A stretch of DNA of 64,000 nucleotides, taken from assembly GCF_029439465.1 (NCBI RefSeq), contig NZ_JAROAV010000010.1:62001-126000 (forward strand), given 5' to 3'. The stretch is from Luteipulveratus flavus (GTDB lineage Bacteria; Actinomycetota; Actinomycetes; Actinomycetales; Dermatophilaceae). The notes beneath the pieces are model-generated. The model was not told where the DNA came from and ran no database searches. It saw only the letters and a list, made by a program, of their open reading frames with translations. Shown piece by piece: positions 27,743 to 37,787 of the stretch (position 1 is its first letter; the number at the start of each line of letters is the position of its first letter). The position numbers were made by a program, and so were the translations under genes.

Positions 27743-28465
27743 ATGGCCAAGCGCGTTCCCGAGGGTCCTGCACCCGACCCGGCCGTCCAGAAGCTGCGCG
27801 TCCAGTACGCCAAGCGCGGTCGGCTGCGGTTCTCCTCCACCCGTGACTTCCAACGCGCGCTGGAGCGTGCGCTGCGCCGGGCGCAGGTGCCCATGGCCTT
27901 CTCCGCGGGCTTCCACCCCCATCCGCGGATCAGCTACGCCAACGCGGCCCCGACCGGGACGGCGAGCGAGGCGGAGTACTTCGAGATCCAGCTGCGCGAG
28001 CGCCGTGAGCCGGCGCAGGTGCTGGACGCGCTCGACGTGGCGCTGCCCGACGGCCTCGACATCCTGTCGGTCGTCGAGGCGCAGCCCGGCGCCCTCGCCG
28101 ACCGCCTGCAGGCGAGCGAGTGGCGGCTGGACTTCGCGGCCGTCGCCCCCACCGACCTGCGGGCCGCCGTGCAGGCGTTCCTCGCCGAGAGCCTGGTCGA
28201 GGTCACCCGCATGATGAAGAGCGGTCCGCGCACCTTCGACGTCCGGGCCGCGGCCCTGGCCACCGCGGTGAGCGAGCTCGCCGACGGCAGCCGGCTGGAG
28301 GTGACGCTGCGCCACACCACGCCGGCCGTCCGGCCCGACGACCTGCTGAACGGGTTGCGCGCGGTGAGTGGGCTGGAGGTCCCCCGCTCGCCGCTGGTCA
28401 CCCGGCTGCGGCAGGGCGTGCTGCAGGACGACGGCAGCGTGTCGGACCCGCTCGAAACCGCTTGA
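27743..28465 (+). CDS. DUF2344 (TIGR03936) protein, partner of the radical SAM protein
   Basis: A 240-residue basic protein starting after a short lead with KLRVQYAKRGRLRFSSTRDF, then RALRRAQVPMAFSAGFHPHP and ISYANAAPTGTASEAEYFEI, all diagnostic for DUF2344. In most bacteria this domain follows, or is fused to, the TIGR03960 radical SAM protein and precedes rne; here it is 4.5 kb away from that partner but still just before rne. Function unknown; the pairing suggests nucleic-acid or tRNA modification. Start is leaderless-like: TACGCT (27729-27734), eight bases, ATG. Confidence 0.85.
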   Translation: MAKRVPEGPAPDPAVQKLRVQYAKRGRLRFSSTRDFQRALERALRRAQVPMAFSAGFHPHPRISYANAAPTGTASEAEYFEIQLRERREPAQVLDALDVALPDGLDILSVVEAQPGALADRLQASEWRLDFAAVAPTDLRAAVQAFLAESLVEVTRMMKSGPRTFDVRAAALATAVSELADGSRLEVTLRHTTPAVRPDDLLNGLRAVSGLEVPRSPLVTRLRQGVLQDDGSVSDPLETA

Positions 28466-28789
28466 CAACCGCCGGTGTGCGATACTGGCCAACGGTCGTA
28501 CGAGGCACCACAGCCCTCGTACGCCCCGATCGTGCCCCGACCGCGAGCGCGCGCCTCATCCGGCAGCCCGCACCGTGCGGGTGGCTGACGCCCGCGTGCG
28601 AAGCCGCCGACCTGGGCCGTTCGGCGTCGTTGTTCCGGTGACGCGCTCGACGCGAGCCACCTCGACGTAGCAGACGACTTCCGTCCCGTCGCGACCCGCG
28701 ACCGGGCGGGTGCATCACCGCACACGCGGGAGCCGGGCCCTCGGGCCTGTGCTGTGGGGACCGCCCGCGTGATGACGGAAGGAGGGGTT
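28466..28789 (+). other. 324-base non-coding leader before rne
   Basis: No convincing gene on either strand. It contains a hairpin near 28568-28590 (GCCCGCAC pairing with GTGCGGGT) and G/C-rich structured sequence. A TTGACA occurs at 28462-28467, overlapping the DUF2344 stop, and GATACT at 28481-28486, but the 13-base spacing is too short for a standard promoter. A long structured leader is compatible with RNase E autoregulation as known in E. coli; here that is inference. Confidence 0.4.
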
Positions 28790-31300
28790 TTGACCCTCGA
28801 TTTCTCTGACCAGTCCGACACCTCGGACGAACAGCAGCCGGAAGCGGCGACCCAGGCGGACGCCTCGGACGCGCCCGCAGCGGGGCCGGCCGGCGGGACC
28901 GCGTTCGGCCTGCTCTTCCAGGCTCCCGACCTCGAGCAGCGCGTTCCGCGCCGGCAGACCGAGGTCGTCCTCGACGACGAGGACACCGACGAGGACTCCT
29001 CGTCCGGCCCGCAGGAGCGCGACGACGCCGAGGGCGGCGACCAGGGCAACCGGCGGCGTCGCCGGGGTGGCCGGGGCCGGCGGTCCGGCGGCCGGGACGA
29101 GGAGACCGAGACCGACGCGGAGGACGACAGCTCCTCGAGCGACGGCCCGCAGGGCGGCGGCTCCCAGGGGAGCGGCTCACAGGGTGGCGGCTCGCAGGGT
29201 GGCGCCAAGAAGTCCGGCAAGGGCGGCAAGGCCAAGGACACCACGAAGGACGGCGACGACTCCGCGACCGAGGGCGACACCGACGGGGGAGACTCCGACG
29301 GTGGCGGTGACAGCGACGAGGAGTCGGGGTCGACGTCCCGTCGACGCACCCGGCGCCGTCGTCGCAGCGGCTCCGGCCCGGCCGAGGGGGAGGACCCGCC
29401 CGGCACCGTGACCAAGGTCCGGGAGCCGCGCAAGGCCCGCGACGAGGTCACCTCGATCAAGGGCTCGACGCGCCTGGAGGCCAAGAAGCAGCGGCGCCGT
29501 GAGGGCCGCGAGGCCGGGCGTCGCCGTACGGTCATCACCGAGGCCGAGTTCCTCGCCCGTCGCGAGAGCGTCGAGCGCACCATGGTCGTGCGCGAGGCCG
29601 AGGGCCGGACCCAGATCGGTGTCATGGAGGACGGCGTGCTCGTCGAGCACTACGTCTCCCGCGAGACCCAGCAGGCGTCGATGGCCGGCAACGTCTACCT
29701 CGGCCGCGTCCAGAACGTCCTGCCGAGCATGGAGGCCGCCTTCGTCGACATCGGCCGTGGGCGCAACGCCGTCCTGTACGCCGGCGAGGTCAACTGGGAC
29801 GCCGCCGGCCTGGAGGGCAGGCCCAAGCGCATCGAGAACGCGCTGAAGTCCGGTGAGTCCGTGCTGGTGCAGGTCACCAAGGACCCGATCGGCCACAAGG
29901 GCGCGCGCCTCACCTCGCAGGTGTCGCTGCCGGGCCGCTACCTGGTGTACGTGCCGGGCAGCTCGATGACCGGCATCTCCCGCAAGCTGCCCGACACCGA
30001 GCGGGCGCGGCTGAAGAAGATCCTCAAGGAGGTCGTGCCCGAGGACGCCGGCGTCATCGTGCGGACGGCCGCCGAGGGCGCGAGCGAGGCCGAGCTGAAG
30101 GCCGACGTCGAGCGCCTCACCAAGATCTGGGACAAGATCCAGAAGAAGGCCAAGACCGCCTCGGCGCCGTCGCTGCTGCACGGCGAGCCGGACCTCACCG
30201 TCCGGGTGATCCGGGACGTCTTCAACGAGGACTTCGCCAAGCTCATCGTCGCGGGCAACCACGCCTGGGAGCAGGTGAGCGACTACGTCGGCTCGGTCGC
30301 TCCCGATCTCGCCGACCGCCTCGAGAAGTGGACCGGGGAGAAGGACGTCTTCGCCGTCTACCGCGTCGACGAGCAGCTGGCCAAGGCCATGGACCGCAAG
30401 GTGTGGCTGCCCTCGGGCGGCTCGCTGATCATCGACCGCACCGAGGCGATGACGGTCATCGACGTCAACACCGGCAAGTTCGTCGGCTCCGGGGGCAACC
30501 TGGAGGAGACGGTCACCAAGAACAACATCGAGGCGGCCGAGGAGATCGTCCGCCAGATGCGGCTGCGCGACATCGGCGGCATCATCGTCGTCGACTTCAT
30601 CGACATGGTGCTGGAGTCCAACCGCGACCTGGTCGTCCGGCGTCTGCTGGAGTGCCTGGGCCGCGATCGCACCAAGCACCAGGTGGCCGAGGTCACCTCG
30701 CTGGGCCTGGTCCAGATGACGCGCAAGCGCGTGGGCACCGGCCTGATCGAGGTGTTCTCCGAGCCGTGCGAGCACTGCGGCGGGCGCGGCATCATCGTCC
30801 ACGACCACCCGGTCGACAAGGGTGGCAACAGCTCCGGTGGCGGCAACGGTTCCGGCGGCAACGGCGGCGGCGGTGGGGGCGGCAAGGGACGTTCCCGCAA
30901 GGGCGGCAAGGTGGCCCCGCAGGAGCCCGCCGAGGAGCCGGCCGAGAAGGTCGACTCCAACGGTCGCACTGCGGCCCAGATCGCGGCCGCTGCGCACGCC
31001 GCGGCGATGAGCGCCGGCGAGAAGCCCGGTGTCGACTCCGTGGTCGAGGCGCCCGTCGTCCCGACCCCGGACGCTCCGGTCGCCGCGCCGGCCGAGTCGC
31101 CCGCGGCGACGACTCCCGTGGTCGCCTCGGTCGCGGCCGAGGCCCCTGCTCGCCGCCCGCGGCGCAAGCGGACGCGGGTCGTCGCACCCGCCGGTCCTCC
31201 CGGTGCCGCCCCCGCGAGCACGGTGACCGCAGCCAGCACCGCCGACGAGCCCGGCGACAGCGCCGGCACGAGCGGTCCGAGCGAGGACGCCGACGCCTGA
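28790..31300 (+). CDS. rne: Ribonuclease E/G
   Basis: RNase E/G is the main 5'-end-dependent endoribonuclease for mRNA decay and rRNA processing. The product (836 residues from the TTG at 28790) has a disordered acidic/basic N-terminal extension (about 1-260), an S1 domain (MAGNVYLGRVQNVLPSMEAA), the catalytic region with IIDRTEAMTVIDVNTGKFVG and GGIIVVDFIDM, the zinc-link CEHCGGRG, and a low-complexity Ala/Pro-rich tail ending in a basic RRPRRKRTR patch. The N-terminal extension is typical of actinobacterial RNase E. The TTG has the Shine-Dalgarno AAGGAGG four bases upstream; an ATG at 28772 without one is the alternative. Confidence 0.92.
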   Translation: MTLDFSDQSDTSDEQQPEAATQADASDAPAAGPAGGTAFGLLFQAPDLEQRVPRRQTEVVLDDEDTDEDSSSGPQERDDAEGGDQGNRRRRRGGRGRRSGGRDEETETDAEDDSSSSDGPQGGGSQGSGSQGGGSQGGAKKSGKGGKAKDTTKDGDDSATEGDTDGGDSDGGGDSDEESGSTSRRRTRRRRRSGSGPAEGEDPPGTVTKVREPRKARDEVTSIKGSTRLEAKKQRRREGREAGRRRTVITEAEFLARRESVERTMVVREAEGRTQIGVMEDGVLVEHYVSRETQQASMAGNVYLGRVQNVLPSMEAAFVDIGRGRNAVLYAGEVNWDAAGLEGRPKRIENALKSGESVLVQVTKDPIGHKGARLTSQVSLPGRYLVYVPGSSMTGISRKLPDTERARLKKILKEVVPEDAGVIVRTAAEGASEAELKADVERLTKIWDKIQKKAKTASAPSLLHGEPDLTVRVIRDVFNEDFAKLIVAGNHAWEQVSDYVGSVAPDLADRLEKWTGEKDVFAVYRVDEQLAKAMDRKVWLPSGGSLIIDRTEAMTVIDVNTGKFVGSGGNLEETVTKNNIEAAEEIVRQMRLRDIGGIIVVDFIDMVLESNRDLVVRRLLECLGRDRTKHQVAEVTSLGLVQMTRKRVGTGLIEVFSEPCEHCGGRGIIVHDHPVDKGGNSSGGGNGSGGNGGGGGGGKGRSRKGGKVAPQEPAEEPAEKVDSNGRTAAQIAAAAHAAAMSAGEKPGVDSVVEAPVVPTPDAPVAAPAESPAATTPVVASVAAEAPARRPRRKRTRVVAPAGPPGAAPASTVTAASTADEPGDSAGTSGPSEDADA

Positions 31301-31302
31301 GT

Positions 31303-31332
31303 TTGGCTCCGGTGGGGCGTACCGGGTAGTCT
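31303..31332 (+). promoter_or_regulatory. Promoter of rplU-rpmA
   Basis: TTGGCT (31303-31308) and TAGTCT (31327-31332) with an 18-base spacer, immediately after the rne stop. A transcript would start near 31339 with a leader of about 130 bases before rplU, long enough to hold a ribosomal-protein control structure, though I cannot identify one. Confidence 0.6.
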
Positions 31333-31468
31333 TGACCCTCGGTGCGTCCCATCGGCCGCCACCTGCCCATGCTTGTTCCACCGGCAGGTCGAGCGCCCGC
31401 GCACAGCGCCGGGACACCACCCACGTTCTTCGTGAACAGACCCTGAACGACTAGAGAGTGAGACAGAC

Positions 31469-31777
31469 GTGTACGCGATCGTTCGCGCGGGCGGCCGCCA
31501 GGAGAAGGTCTCCGTCGGCGACGTCCTCATCATTGACAAGGTCAAGGGTGAGGCCGGCGACAGCATCGACCTCACGCCGCTCCTGCTCGTCGACGGCGAC
31601 ACCATCACCAGCGACGCGAGCAAGCTCGCCAAGGTGACGGTCAAGGCCGAGGTCGTGAAGGCCGAGAAGGGCCCGAAGATCACGATCATGAAGTACAAGA
31701 ACAAGACCGGCTACCGCAAGCGCCAGGGTCACCGCCAGCCGCTGACCCGCGTCAAGGTCACCGCGATCGAGTCCTGA
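31469..31777 (+). CDS. rplU: 50S ribosomal protein L21
   Basis: A 102-residue ribosomal protein of the large subunit. It begins [18 protein letters not shown] and contains [19 protein letters not shown], the conserved C-terminal L21 signature. The start is GTG. It is followed after 22 bases by rpmA, the universal L21-L27 pair. Confidence 0.97.
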   Translation: MYAIVRAGGRQEKVSVGDVLIIDKVKGEAGDSIDLTPLLLVDGDTITSDASKLAKVTVKAEVVKAEKGPKITIMKYKNKTGYRKRQGHRQPLTRVKVTAIES

Positions 31778-31799
31778 GAGACCTGAGGGAGAATCTGAG

Positions 31800-32072
31800 A
31801 TGGCACACAAGAAGGGTGCGTCCTCGACCCGTAACGGTCGTGACTCCAACGCACAGCGACTCGGCGTGAAGCGCTTCGGCGGTCAGCTGGTCAACGCCGG
31901 CGAGATCATCGTCCGCCAGCGTGGCACCCACTTCCACCCGGGCCAGAACGTCGGCCGCGGTGGCGACGACACGCTGTTCGCGCTCGCCCCGGGCGCCGTG
32001 GAGTTCGGCACCAAGGGTGGCCGCAAGGTCGTCAACATCGTCGCGCAGGAGACCGCCGACGCGACTGCCTGA
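31800..32072 (+). CDS. rpmA: 50S ribosomal protein L27
   Basis: A 90-residue large-subunit protein whose N-terminus reaches the peptidyl-transferase centre. [20 protein letters not shown] and [20 protein letters not shown] are diagnostic. There is no N-terminal pre-sequence of the Firmicutes type. A strong terminator follows. Confidence 0.97.
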   Translation: MAHKKGASSTRNGRDSNAQRLGVKRFGGQLVNAGEIIVRQRGTHFHPGQNVGRGGDDTLFALAPGAVEFGTKGGRKVVNIVAQETADATA

Positions 32073-32086
32073 GCGCAGCTCTTTCC

Positions 32087-32127
32087 GCACGCGAGGGGCC
32101 TGGCCGTACGGCCGGCCCCTCGCGTGC
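32087..32127 (+). terminator. Terminator after rpmA
   Basis: A 14-bp perfect stem, GCACGCGAGGGGCC (32087-32100) with GGCCCCTCGCGTGC (32114-32127). The loop itself contains the palindrome GGCCGTACGGCC, so the whole forms an extended hairpin. It separates rplU-rpmA from obg. Confidence 0.75.
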
Positions 32128-32197
32128 GTCTGTTCCCGCGGCGTAGGCCGCCGTGCCAGGCTCGTGCTGCGAGCCCGGCACATCCGAGAGGAGAACC

Positions 32198-33730
32198 ATG
32201 GCCACCCAGTTCGTCGACCGTGTGAGTCTGCATGTGGTGGCCGGCAACGGCGGCCACGGCGTGGCCTCGGTGCACCGGGAGAAGTTCAAGCCGCTCGGCG
32301 GCCCTGACGGGGGCAACGGTGGCCGCGGCGGGGACGTCGTGGTCGAGGTCGACCCGCAGTCGACCACGCTGCTGGACTACCACCGCAGCCCGCACCGCAA
32401 GGCCGCCAACGGCCGACCGGGCGCCGGGGACGAGCGCAACGGCGCCGACGGCGACGACCTGGTGCTGCCGGTGCCGGAGGGCACGGTCGTCAAGGACCGC
32501 AGCGGTGAGGTGGTCGCCGACCTCATCGGCGCCGGGACTCGGTTCGTCGTCGCCCGCGGCGGCCGTGGCGGCCTCGGCAACAAGGCACTGGCCTCGCCGC
32601 GCCGCAAGGCACCGGGCTTCGCGCTGCTCGGTGAGCCGGGCGAGGAGCACGACGTCGTCCTGGAGCTGAAGACGCTGGCCGACGTCGCGCTGATCGGCTT
32701 CCCCTCGGCGGGCAAGTCCAGCCTGGTCTCGGTGCTCTCGGCGGCCAAGCCGAAGATCGCCGACTACCCCTTCACGACGCTCGTCCCGAACCTCGGCGTG
32801 GTCACGGCGGGCTCGCAGCGGTACACCATCGCCGACGTGCCCGGCCTGATCCCGGGCGCGAGTCAGGGCCGCGGGCTCGGGCTGGAGTTCCTGCGGCACG
32901 TGGAGCGGTGCTCCGTCCTCGTGCACGTCATCGACTGCGCGACCCTGGAGCCCGGACGCGACCCGATGACCGACCTGGACGTCATCGAGCACGAGCTCGC
33001 CGAGTACGTCCCGGACGCCTCGCTGGGCGGTCGTCCCCTCTCCGAGCGCACCCGCATCGTGGTCCTCAACAAGGCGGACGTCCCGGACGCGCGCGAGCTC
33101 GCCGAGATGGTCCGCCCGGACCTGGAGGCGCGCGGGCTGGAGGTCCACGTGGTGTCCGCGGTCGCCCACCAGGGTCTGAGGGAGCTGTCCTTCGCCCTTG
33201 CCCGCCATGTCGCCCAGGCCCGTGCCGAGGTGGAGGTGGAGACGCCGAGCCGGGTGGTGCTGCGTCCGAAGGCGGTCGACGACAGCGGCTTCGAGGTACG
33301 CCGCGAGAACACCGCGGACGGCGAGGTCTTCCGGATCGTGGGGGAGCGGCCCACCCGCTGGGTCCGCCAGACCGATTTCAGCAACGACGAGGCCGTCGGC
33401 TACCTCGCCGACCGGCTCAACCGGCTGGGCGTCGAGGAGGCGCTGTTCAAGGCGGGTGCGGTGGCCGGTTCGACGGTGCTCATCGGCCCGGTCGACAACG
33501 CCGTCGTCTTCGACTGGGAGCCGACCATGGCCGCCGGTGCCGAGCTGCTCGGCGCGCGCGGCACGGACCTGCGCCTGGACGAGCACCACCGTCCGACGCG
33601 CGCCGAGAAGCGGGAAGAGTTCCACTCCCGCAAGGACGCGCAGCGCGAGGCCCGCGAGTCGTTGCAGTCCGAGCGCGAGGCGGGGATCTGGACCGAGCGC
33701 CCGGCGGTCGAGATCGACGACGAGGACTGA
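32198..33730 (+). CDS. obgE: GTPase Obg/CgtA
   Basis: Obg is an essential ribosome-associated GTPase in 50S assembly and stress control. The 510-residue product has the glycine-rich Obg domain ([18 protein letters not shown]-like, about 1-158), the G domain with [27 protein letters not shown] and LNKADVPDA, and a C-terminal OCT domain (about 350-430, [20 protein letters not shown]) plus a charged tail. The ATG at 32198 has the Shine-Dalgarno GAGAGGAGAACC. Confidence 0.96.
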   Translation: MATQFVDRVSLHVVAGNGGHGVASVHREKFKPLGGPDGGNGGRGGDVVVEVDPQSTTLLDYHRSPHRKAANGRPGAGDERNGADGDDLVLPVPEGTVVKDRSGEVVADLIGAGTRFVVARGGRGGLGNKALASPRRKAPGFALLGEPGEEHDVVLELKTLADVALIGFPSAGKSSLVSVLSAAKPKIADYPFTTLVPNLGVVTAGSQRYTIADVPGLIPGASQGRGLGLEFLRHVERCSVLVHVIDCATLEPGRDPMTDLDVIEHELAEYVPDASLGGRPLSERTRIVVLNKADVPDARELAEMVRPDLEARGLEVHVVSAVAHQGLRELSFALARHVAQARAEVEVETPSRVVLRPKAVDDSGFEVRRENTADGEVFRIVGERPTRWVRQTDFSNDEAVGYLADRLNRLGVEEALFKAGAVAGSTVLIGPVDNAVVFDWEPTMAAGAELLGARGTDLRLDEHHRPTRAEKREEFHSRKDAQREARESLQSEREAGIWTERPAVEIDDED

Positions 33731-33776
33731 CGGCGCCGACGACGCCGGCCGCGGCTCACAACTAGGCTCGAGAGCG

Positions 33777-34958
33777 ATGAGTGAGGACCAGTCGACCACG
33801 CGCACGGCCGTCGCCGCGGCGCGCCGTGTCGTGGTGAAGGTCGGGTCGAGCTCCCTCACCGACGGCGCCGGCGGGCTGAGCCGTGAGCGCCTGGAGACCC
33901 TCGTCGGGGTCCTGGCCGAGCGGCGGGCGGCCGGGTCCCAGGTCATCCTCGTGTCCTCGGGTGCGATCGCGGCCGGGATGCGGCCGCTGACGCTGGCCAA
34001 GCGGCCCCAGGACCTCGCGACCCAGCAGGCGGCCGCCAGCGTGGGGCAGGGCGCGCTGGTCGCCGCGTACACCGCGTCGTTCGCCACGTACGGCCAGGTC
34101 GTGGGGCAGGTCCTGCTCACCGCCGACGACGTCACCCGGCGGACCCACTACACCAACGCCCGGCGGACCCTGGAACGTCTGCTGGACCTGGGCGTTGTCC
34201 CTGTCGTGAACGAGAACGACACCGTGGCGACGCACGAGATCCGCTTCGGTGACAACGACCGCCTCGCGGCCCTGGTCGCGCACCTGGTGGACGCGGACGC
34301 CCTGGTGCTGCTGTCGGACGTCGACGCGCTGTACGACGGCCCGCCCAGCCGCGCCGGTACGCGCCGCATCCCGCAGGTGCACAGCGTGGACGACCTCGCC
34401 CAGGTCGAGATCGCGGGTTCCGGCTCCACCGTCGGCACCGGCGGCATGCAAACGAAGGTGGAGGCCGCCTCGATCGCGACCTCCGCCGGCGTCCCCACCG
34501 TCCTCACCTCGACCGACCTGGCCAGGGACGCCCTCGCCGGTGCGGACGTCGGCACGCTGTTCCACCCGACGCAGGGCCGCGGCCGTGCCCGCCGGCTCTG
34601 GCTGGCCCACGCGACGACCCCTCGCGGACGACTGGTGCTCGACGACGGTGCGGTGGAGGCGGTGACCGCGCGCAAGAAGTCCTTGCTGCCGGCGGGCATC
34701 GCCGCGGTGTCCGGACGGTTCAGCGAGGGCGATCCGGTCGACCTGGTCGACACCCGCGACCAGGTCGTCGCCCGTGGTCTGGTCAACTACGACGCGAAAG
34801 AGCTGCCCCGGCTGCTCGGTCGCAGCACCCGTGAGCTCGCCCGCGACCTGGGGCCGGCGTACGAGCGCGAGGTCGTCCACCGGGACGACCTGGTGGTCCT
34901 GCGCGGGCCGCGGCGTCGACCGGCCGCCCCGACGACACAGAAGAGCGAGAGCAGATGA
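33777..34958 (+). CDS. proB: Glutamate 5-kinase ProB
   Basis: ProB phosphorylates glutamate in the first step of proline synthesis and is usually feedback-inhibited by proline. The 393-residue product has the amino-acid-kinase fold (RVVVKVGSSSLTDGAGG, ILVSSGAIAAGM, LLSDVDALYDGPP) and a C-terminal PUA domain (about 290-380). Start is leaderless-like: TAGGCT (33763-33768), eight bases, ATG at 33777. It overlaps the VTT-domain gene by four bases. proA, the next enzyme, lies 831 bases further on. Confidence 0.95.
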   Translation: MSEDQSTTRTAVAAARRVVVKVGSSSLTDGAGGLSRERLETLVGVLAERRAAGSQVILVSSGAIAAGMRPLTLAKRPQDLATQQAAASVGQGALVAAYTASFATYGQVVGQVLLTADDVTRRTHYTNARRTLERLLDLGVVPVVNENDTVATHEIRFGDNDRLAALVAHLVDADALVLLSDVDALYDGPPSRAGTRRIPQVHSVDDLAQVEIAGSGSTVGTGGMQTKVEAASIATSAGVPTVLTSTDLARDALAGADVGTLFHPTQGRGRARRLWLAHATTPRGRLVLDDGAVEAVTARKKSLLPAGIAAVSGRFSEGDPVDLVDTRDQVVARGLVNYDAKELPRLLGRSTRELARDLGPAYEREVVHRDDLVVLRGPRRRPAAPTTQKSESR

Positions 34959-35731
34959 CTGCCGACGACAGCGAGGCCGGACGCCTCGACCGTCCCGCCG
35001 GAGCGGGAGCCACCTCCGCGTCGGAGGTCGCCGGCGAGGAGTCGGTCGCCGAGGGCAAGGAGTGGTGGGACGACCCGCGGCTGCCGTGGAAGGGCAAGCC
35101 CGGCCGGGCCGACCTGTGGTGCTGGGGCGCCATCTCGCTGATCGGCATCTACGGCCTGGTCACCCTGCCCCTGCGCCCGCTGATCCTGGCCCTCAACCCC
35201 TACGCGCTGGCGGCGGTCAACGGGTCGTCGATCGCCATGGTCGACATCGGCGCCGAGCTGCGCCTCGGCGACGAGCCGTACTGGTGGTTCGGGCTGCTGC
35301 TGGCGTCGTTGTCGGTGATGAAGTTCGACTGGATCTTCTGGTGGGCGGGCCGGCTGTGGGGGCACGGCATCATCGAGGTGATCGCCGGACGCTCCCGGTG
35401 GGCGTCGCGCACGGCCCACCACGCCGAGCGGCTGGCGGAGCGCTTCGGCGCGCCCGCGCTGCTCCTCGTCTGGTTCATCCCGTTCATCCCGAGCGCCATC
35501 GTGTACGCCTTCGTCGGCAACGCCCGGATGCGGCTGCGGACCTTCCTGCTCATCGACTTCCTCGGCGCGCTCGGCAACCGGGCGGTCTACCTCTACCTCG
35601 GCTACCGCATCGGTGAGCCGGCCAAGCACGTCGTGGACCTCATCGGCAAGTACAGCTGGTACATCTCGATCGCGCTGATCATCGGGATCATGGTCACCAG
35701 CGTCATGCGCAGCCGCCGCCAGGCGGCCTAG
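34955..35731 (+). CDS. VTT/DedA-like (SNARE-associated) membrane protein
   Basis: A 258-residue membrane protein with a hydrophilic, acidic N-terminus of about 55 residues and four to five hydrophobic segments. [20 protein letters not shown] followed by IVYAFVG resembles the conserved re-entrant loop of the DedA/VTT family (lipid scramblase-like, roles in membrane potential and lipid carrier recycling). Sequence support is moderate. It is translationally coupled between proB and proA, but no link to proline synthesis is known. Confidence 0.65.
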   Translation: MTADDSEAGRLDRPAGAGATSASEVAGEESVAEGKEWWDDPRLPWKGKPGRADLWCWGAISLIGIYGLVTLPLRPLILALNPYALAAVNGSSIAMVDIGAELRLGDEPYWWFGLLLASLSVMKFDWIFWWAGRLWGHGIIEVIAGRSRWASRTAHHAERLAERFGAPALLLVWFIPFIPSAIVYAFVGNARMRLRTFLLIDFLGALGNRAVYLYLGYRIGEPAKHVVDLIGKYSWYISIALIIGIMVTSVMRSRRQAA

Positions 35732-35789
35732 CGTCCCGCACCGGCGGCGGGGTTCGCGGCGGTCGCCGACGGCCACGTACGCTGGAGAG

Positions 35790-37058
35790 ATGCAGAGCTC
35801 CCAGGCACGGATCGACAGCGCCGCCAAGGCCGCCCGCGCGGCGAGCAGGCGGCTGGCGTTGCTGCCGCGCGCCGAGAAGGACGCGGCGCTGCACGCCATG
35901 GCCAACGCCCTGGAGGCGGCGAGCGACCGCGTCGTCGCCGCGAATGACCAGGACGTCGAGCGGGGCGCGCGGGCCGGGATGCCGGAGAGCCTGCAGGACC
36001 GGCTCCGCCTGACCCCGCAGCGGGTCGTCGCGGTGGCGGACGCGCTGCGCGACCTGGCGGCGCTGCCGGACCCGGTCGGCGACGTCGTGCGCGGCTCGAC
36101 CCTGGCCAACGGGCTGCAGATCCGCCAGGTGCGGGTCCCGATGGGCGTCGTCGGCATGATCTACGAGTCCCGTCCCAACGTCACCGTCGACGCGGCCGGG
36201 CTCGGGCTGAAGTCGGGCAACGCCATGATCCTGCGCGGCGGGTCCGCGGCCGCTGACTCCAACGCCGCACTGGTGGACGTGATGCGCACCGCCCTGTCCG
36301 CCCAGGGGCTACCGGCCGATGCCGTCCAGCTGCTCGACGGCGGGCGCGAGGACGTCGGCGCCCTCATCACCGCCCGGGGCCTGGTCGACCTGGTGATCCC
36401 GCGCGGTGGCGCCGACCTGATCCGTACGGTCGTCACCCAGGCGACGGTGCCGGTGATCGAGACCGGCGTCGGCAACTGTCACGTCTACGTCGACGCGGCG
36501 GCCGACCTGGACATGGCGCTGGCGATCGCGGTGAACTCCAAGACGCACCGTCCGAGCGTGTGCAACGCGGCCGAGTCGCTGCTGGTCCACCAGTCCGTGG
36601 CCCGCGACTTCCTGCCCAAGGTGCTCGCCGAGCTGGCCGGTGCCGGCGTGCTGCTGCACACCGACGAGGCCGCGAGCACCGCCGCCCGGGTCGCAGGCGT
36701 GTCGTACGAGCCCGTCACCGACGAGGACTGGGCCACCGAGCACCTGGCGATGGAGATGAGCGTCGGCGTGGTCCCCAGCCTGGACGCGGCGCTGGACCAC
36801 ATCGACCGGTTCGGGACCCGGCACACCGAGGCGATCGTCACGGGGGACCGCCGGGCGGCCCGGCGGTTCAGCGCGGAGGTGGACGCCGCTGTGGTGACCG
36901 TCAATGCCTCGACCCGCTTCACCGACGGCGGCGAGTTCGGCTTCGGCGCCGAGATCGGCATCTCCACCCAGAAGCTGCACGCACGGGGTCCGATGGCCCT
37001 GCAGGAGCTCACCAGCACCAAGTGGGTCGTGGAGGGTGACGGCCAGGTCCGGGTCTGA
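35790..37058 (+). CDS. proA: Gamma-glutamyl phosphate reductase ProA
   Basis: ProA reduces gamma-glutamyl phosphate to glutamate semialdehyde with NADPH. The 422-residue product has [20 protein letters not shown], a [12 protein letters not shown] motif, and the catalytic-Cys region [17 protein letters not shown] late [20 protein letters not shown] segment is typical. Start is leaderless: TACGCT (35778-35783), six bases, ATG. It therefore has its own promoter although proB lies nearby on the same strand. Confidence 0.96.
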   Translation: MQSSQARIDSAAKAARAASRRLALLPRAEKDAALHAMANALEAASDRVVAANDQDVERGARAGMPESLQDRLRLTPQRVVAVADALRDLAALPDPVGDVVRGSTLANGLQIRQVRVPMGVVGMIYESRPNVTVDAAGLGLKSGNAMILRGGSAAADSNAALVDVMRTALSAQGLPADAVQLLDGGREDVGALITARGLVDLVIPRGGADLIRTVVTQATVPVIETGVGNCHVYVDAAADLDMALAIAVNSKTHRPSVCNAAESLLVHQSVARDFLPKVLAELAGAGVLLHTDEAASTAARVAGVSYEPVTDEDWATEHLAMEMSVGVVPSLDAALDHIDRFGTRHTEAIVTGDRRAARRFSAEVDAAVVTVNASTRFTDGGEFGFGAEIGISTQKLHARGPMALQELTSTKWVVEGDGQVRV

Positions 37059-37094
37059 CCGTCCGGCGCTGCGCTGACGTCTACGGTATGCGTC

Positions 37095-37787
37095 ATGGAA
37101 GGCACTGAGGTACGCAAGCTGGCCCAGCTCGAGGACAAGCACTGGTGGTACGCCGAGCGCCGGCACCTGCTGGCCAAGGCGATCCAGGGGCTCACTCCGG
37201 GGCGGGCCCTGGACATCGGGGCCGCCGGCGGCGGTAACACCCGCGTCCTGGTGGAGCACGGCTGGTCGGCCAGCCCGCTGGAGTACGGCGAGGACGGTGC
37301 CGAGGTCGCCCACGAGCGCGGGCTGCCGGTGATGCGTGCCGACGCGATGCGGCTGCCCCTGCAGGACGAGTCCCTGGACCTCGTCGTCGCCTTCGACGTC
37401 CTGGAGCACCTCGAGGACGACGACGCCAGCGCTCGGGAGGTCCTGCGGGTCCTGCGCCGGGGCGGCAGCTTCCTGATCGCGGTGCCGGCCGACCCCAGGC
37501 TGTGGTCGGCCCACGACGAGGCCGTCGGTCACGTCCGGCGCTACACCCGCGAGAGTCTGCTGGACCTGCTGCGCCGCAACGGGTTCGAGATCGAGAGCGT
37601 CGCCTCGTGGATGGTGCTGCTGCGGCCCGCCGTCGCCATCAAGCGACGCAGCAGCAGCGGCAGCGACCTCGACGACCCGCCGCGCATCGTCAACGCGGCG
37701 CTGCGCGGGGTGGTCACGCTGGAGCGTTACCTCCCGGTGAAGAGGCTGCCGGGCGTCAGCCTCGTGGTCCGGGCACGTCGGCCGTAG
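37095..37787 (+). CDS. Class I SAM-dependent methyltransferase
   Basis: A 230-residue methyltransferase of the Methyltransf_11/UbiE-like group. HWWYAERRHLL near the N-terminus, motif I ALDIGAAGGGNTRVL (about 38-52), FDVLEHLEDDDASARE and a VGHVRRYTRESL segment resemble methyltransferases found beside glycosyltransferases in polysaccharide or glycolipid loci. Its neighbour is a convergent GT2 gene, overlapping by 32 bases. The substrate is unknown. Start is leaderless: TACGGT (37082-37087), seven bases, ATG. Confidence 0.8.
   Translation: MEGTEVRKLAQLEDKHWWYAERRHLLAKAIQGLTPGRALDIGAAGGGNTRVLVEHGWSASPLEYGEDGAEVAHERGLPVMRADAMRLPLQDESLDLVVAFDVLEHLEDDDASAREVLRVLRRGGSFLIAVPADPRLWSAHDEAVGHVRRYTRESLLDLLRRNGFEIESVASWMVLLRPAVAIKRRSSSGSDLDDPPRIVNAALRGVVTLERYLPVKRLPGVSLVVRARRP

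Noticed and set aside
28462-28486. TTGACA...GATACT as an rne promoter
   Set aside because: Spacing is 13 bases, too short for a sigma-70-type promoter.
29140-29215. Short tandem GGCTCCCAGGG/GGCTCGCAGGG-like units in rne as a CRISPR-like array
   Set aside because: They are imperfect codon repeats encoding Gly/Ser/Gln-rich linker, without spacers; no CRISPR array or cas gene exists in the window.
31339-31468. Known L21 leader RNA in the rplU 5' UTR
   Set aside because: The 130-base leader is long enough, but I could not find a convincing conserved hairpin, so it is noted only as a leader.
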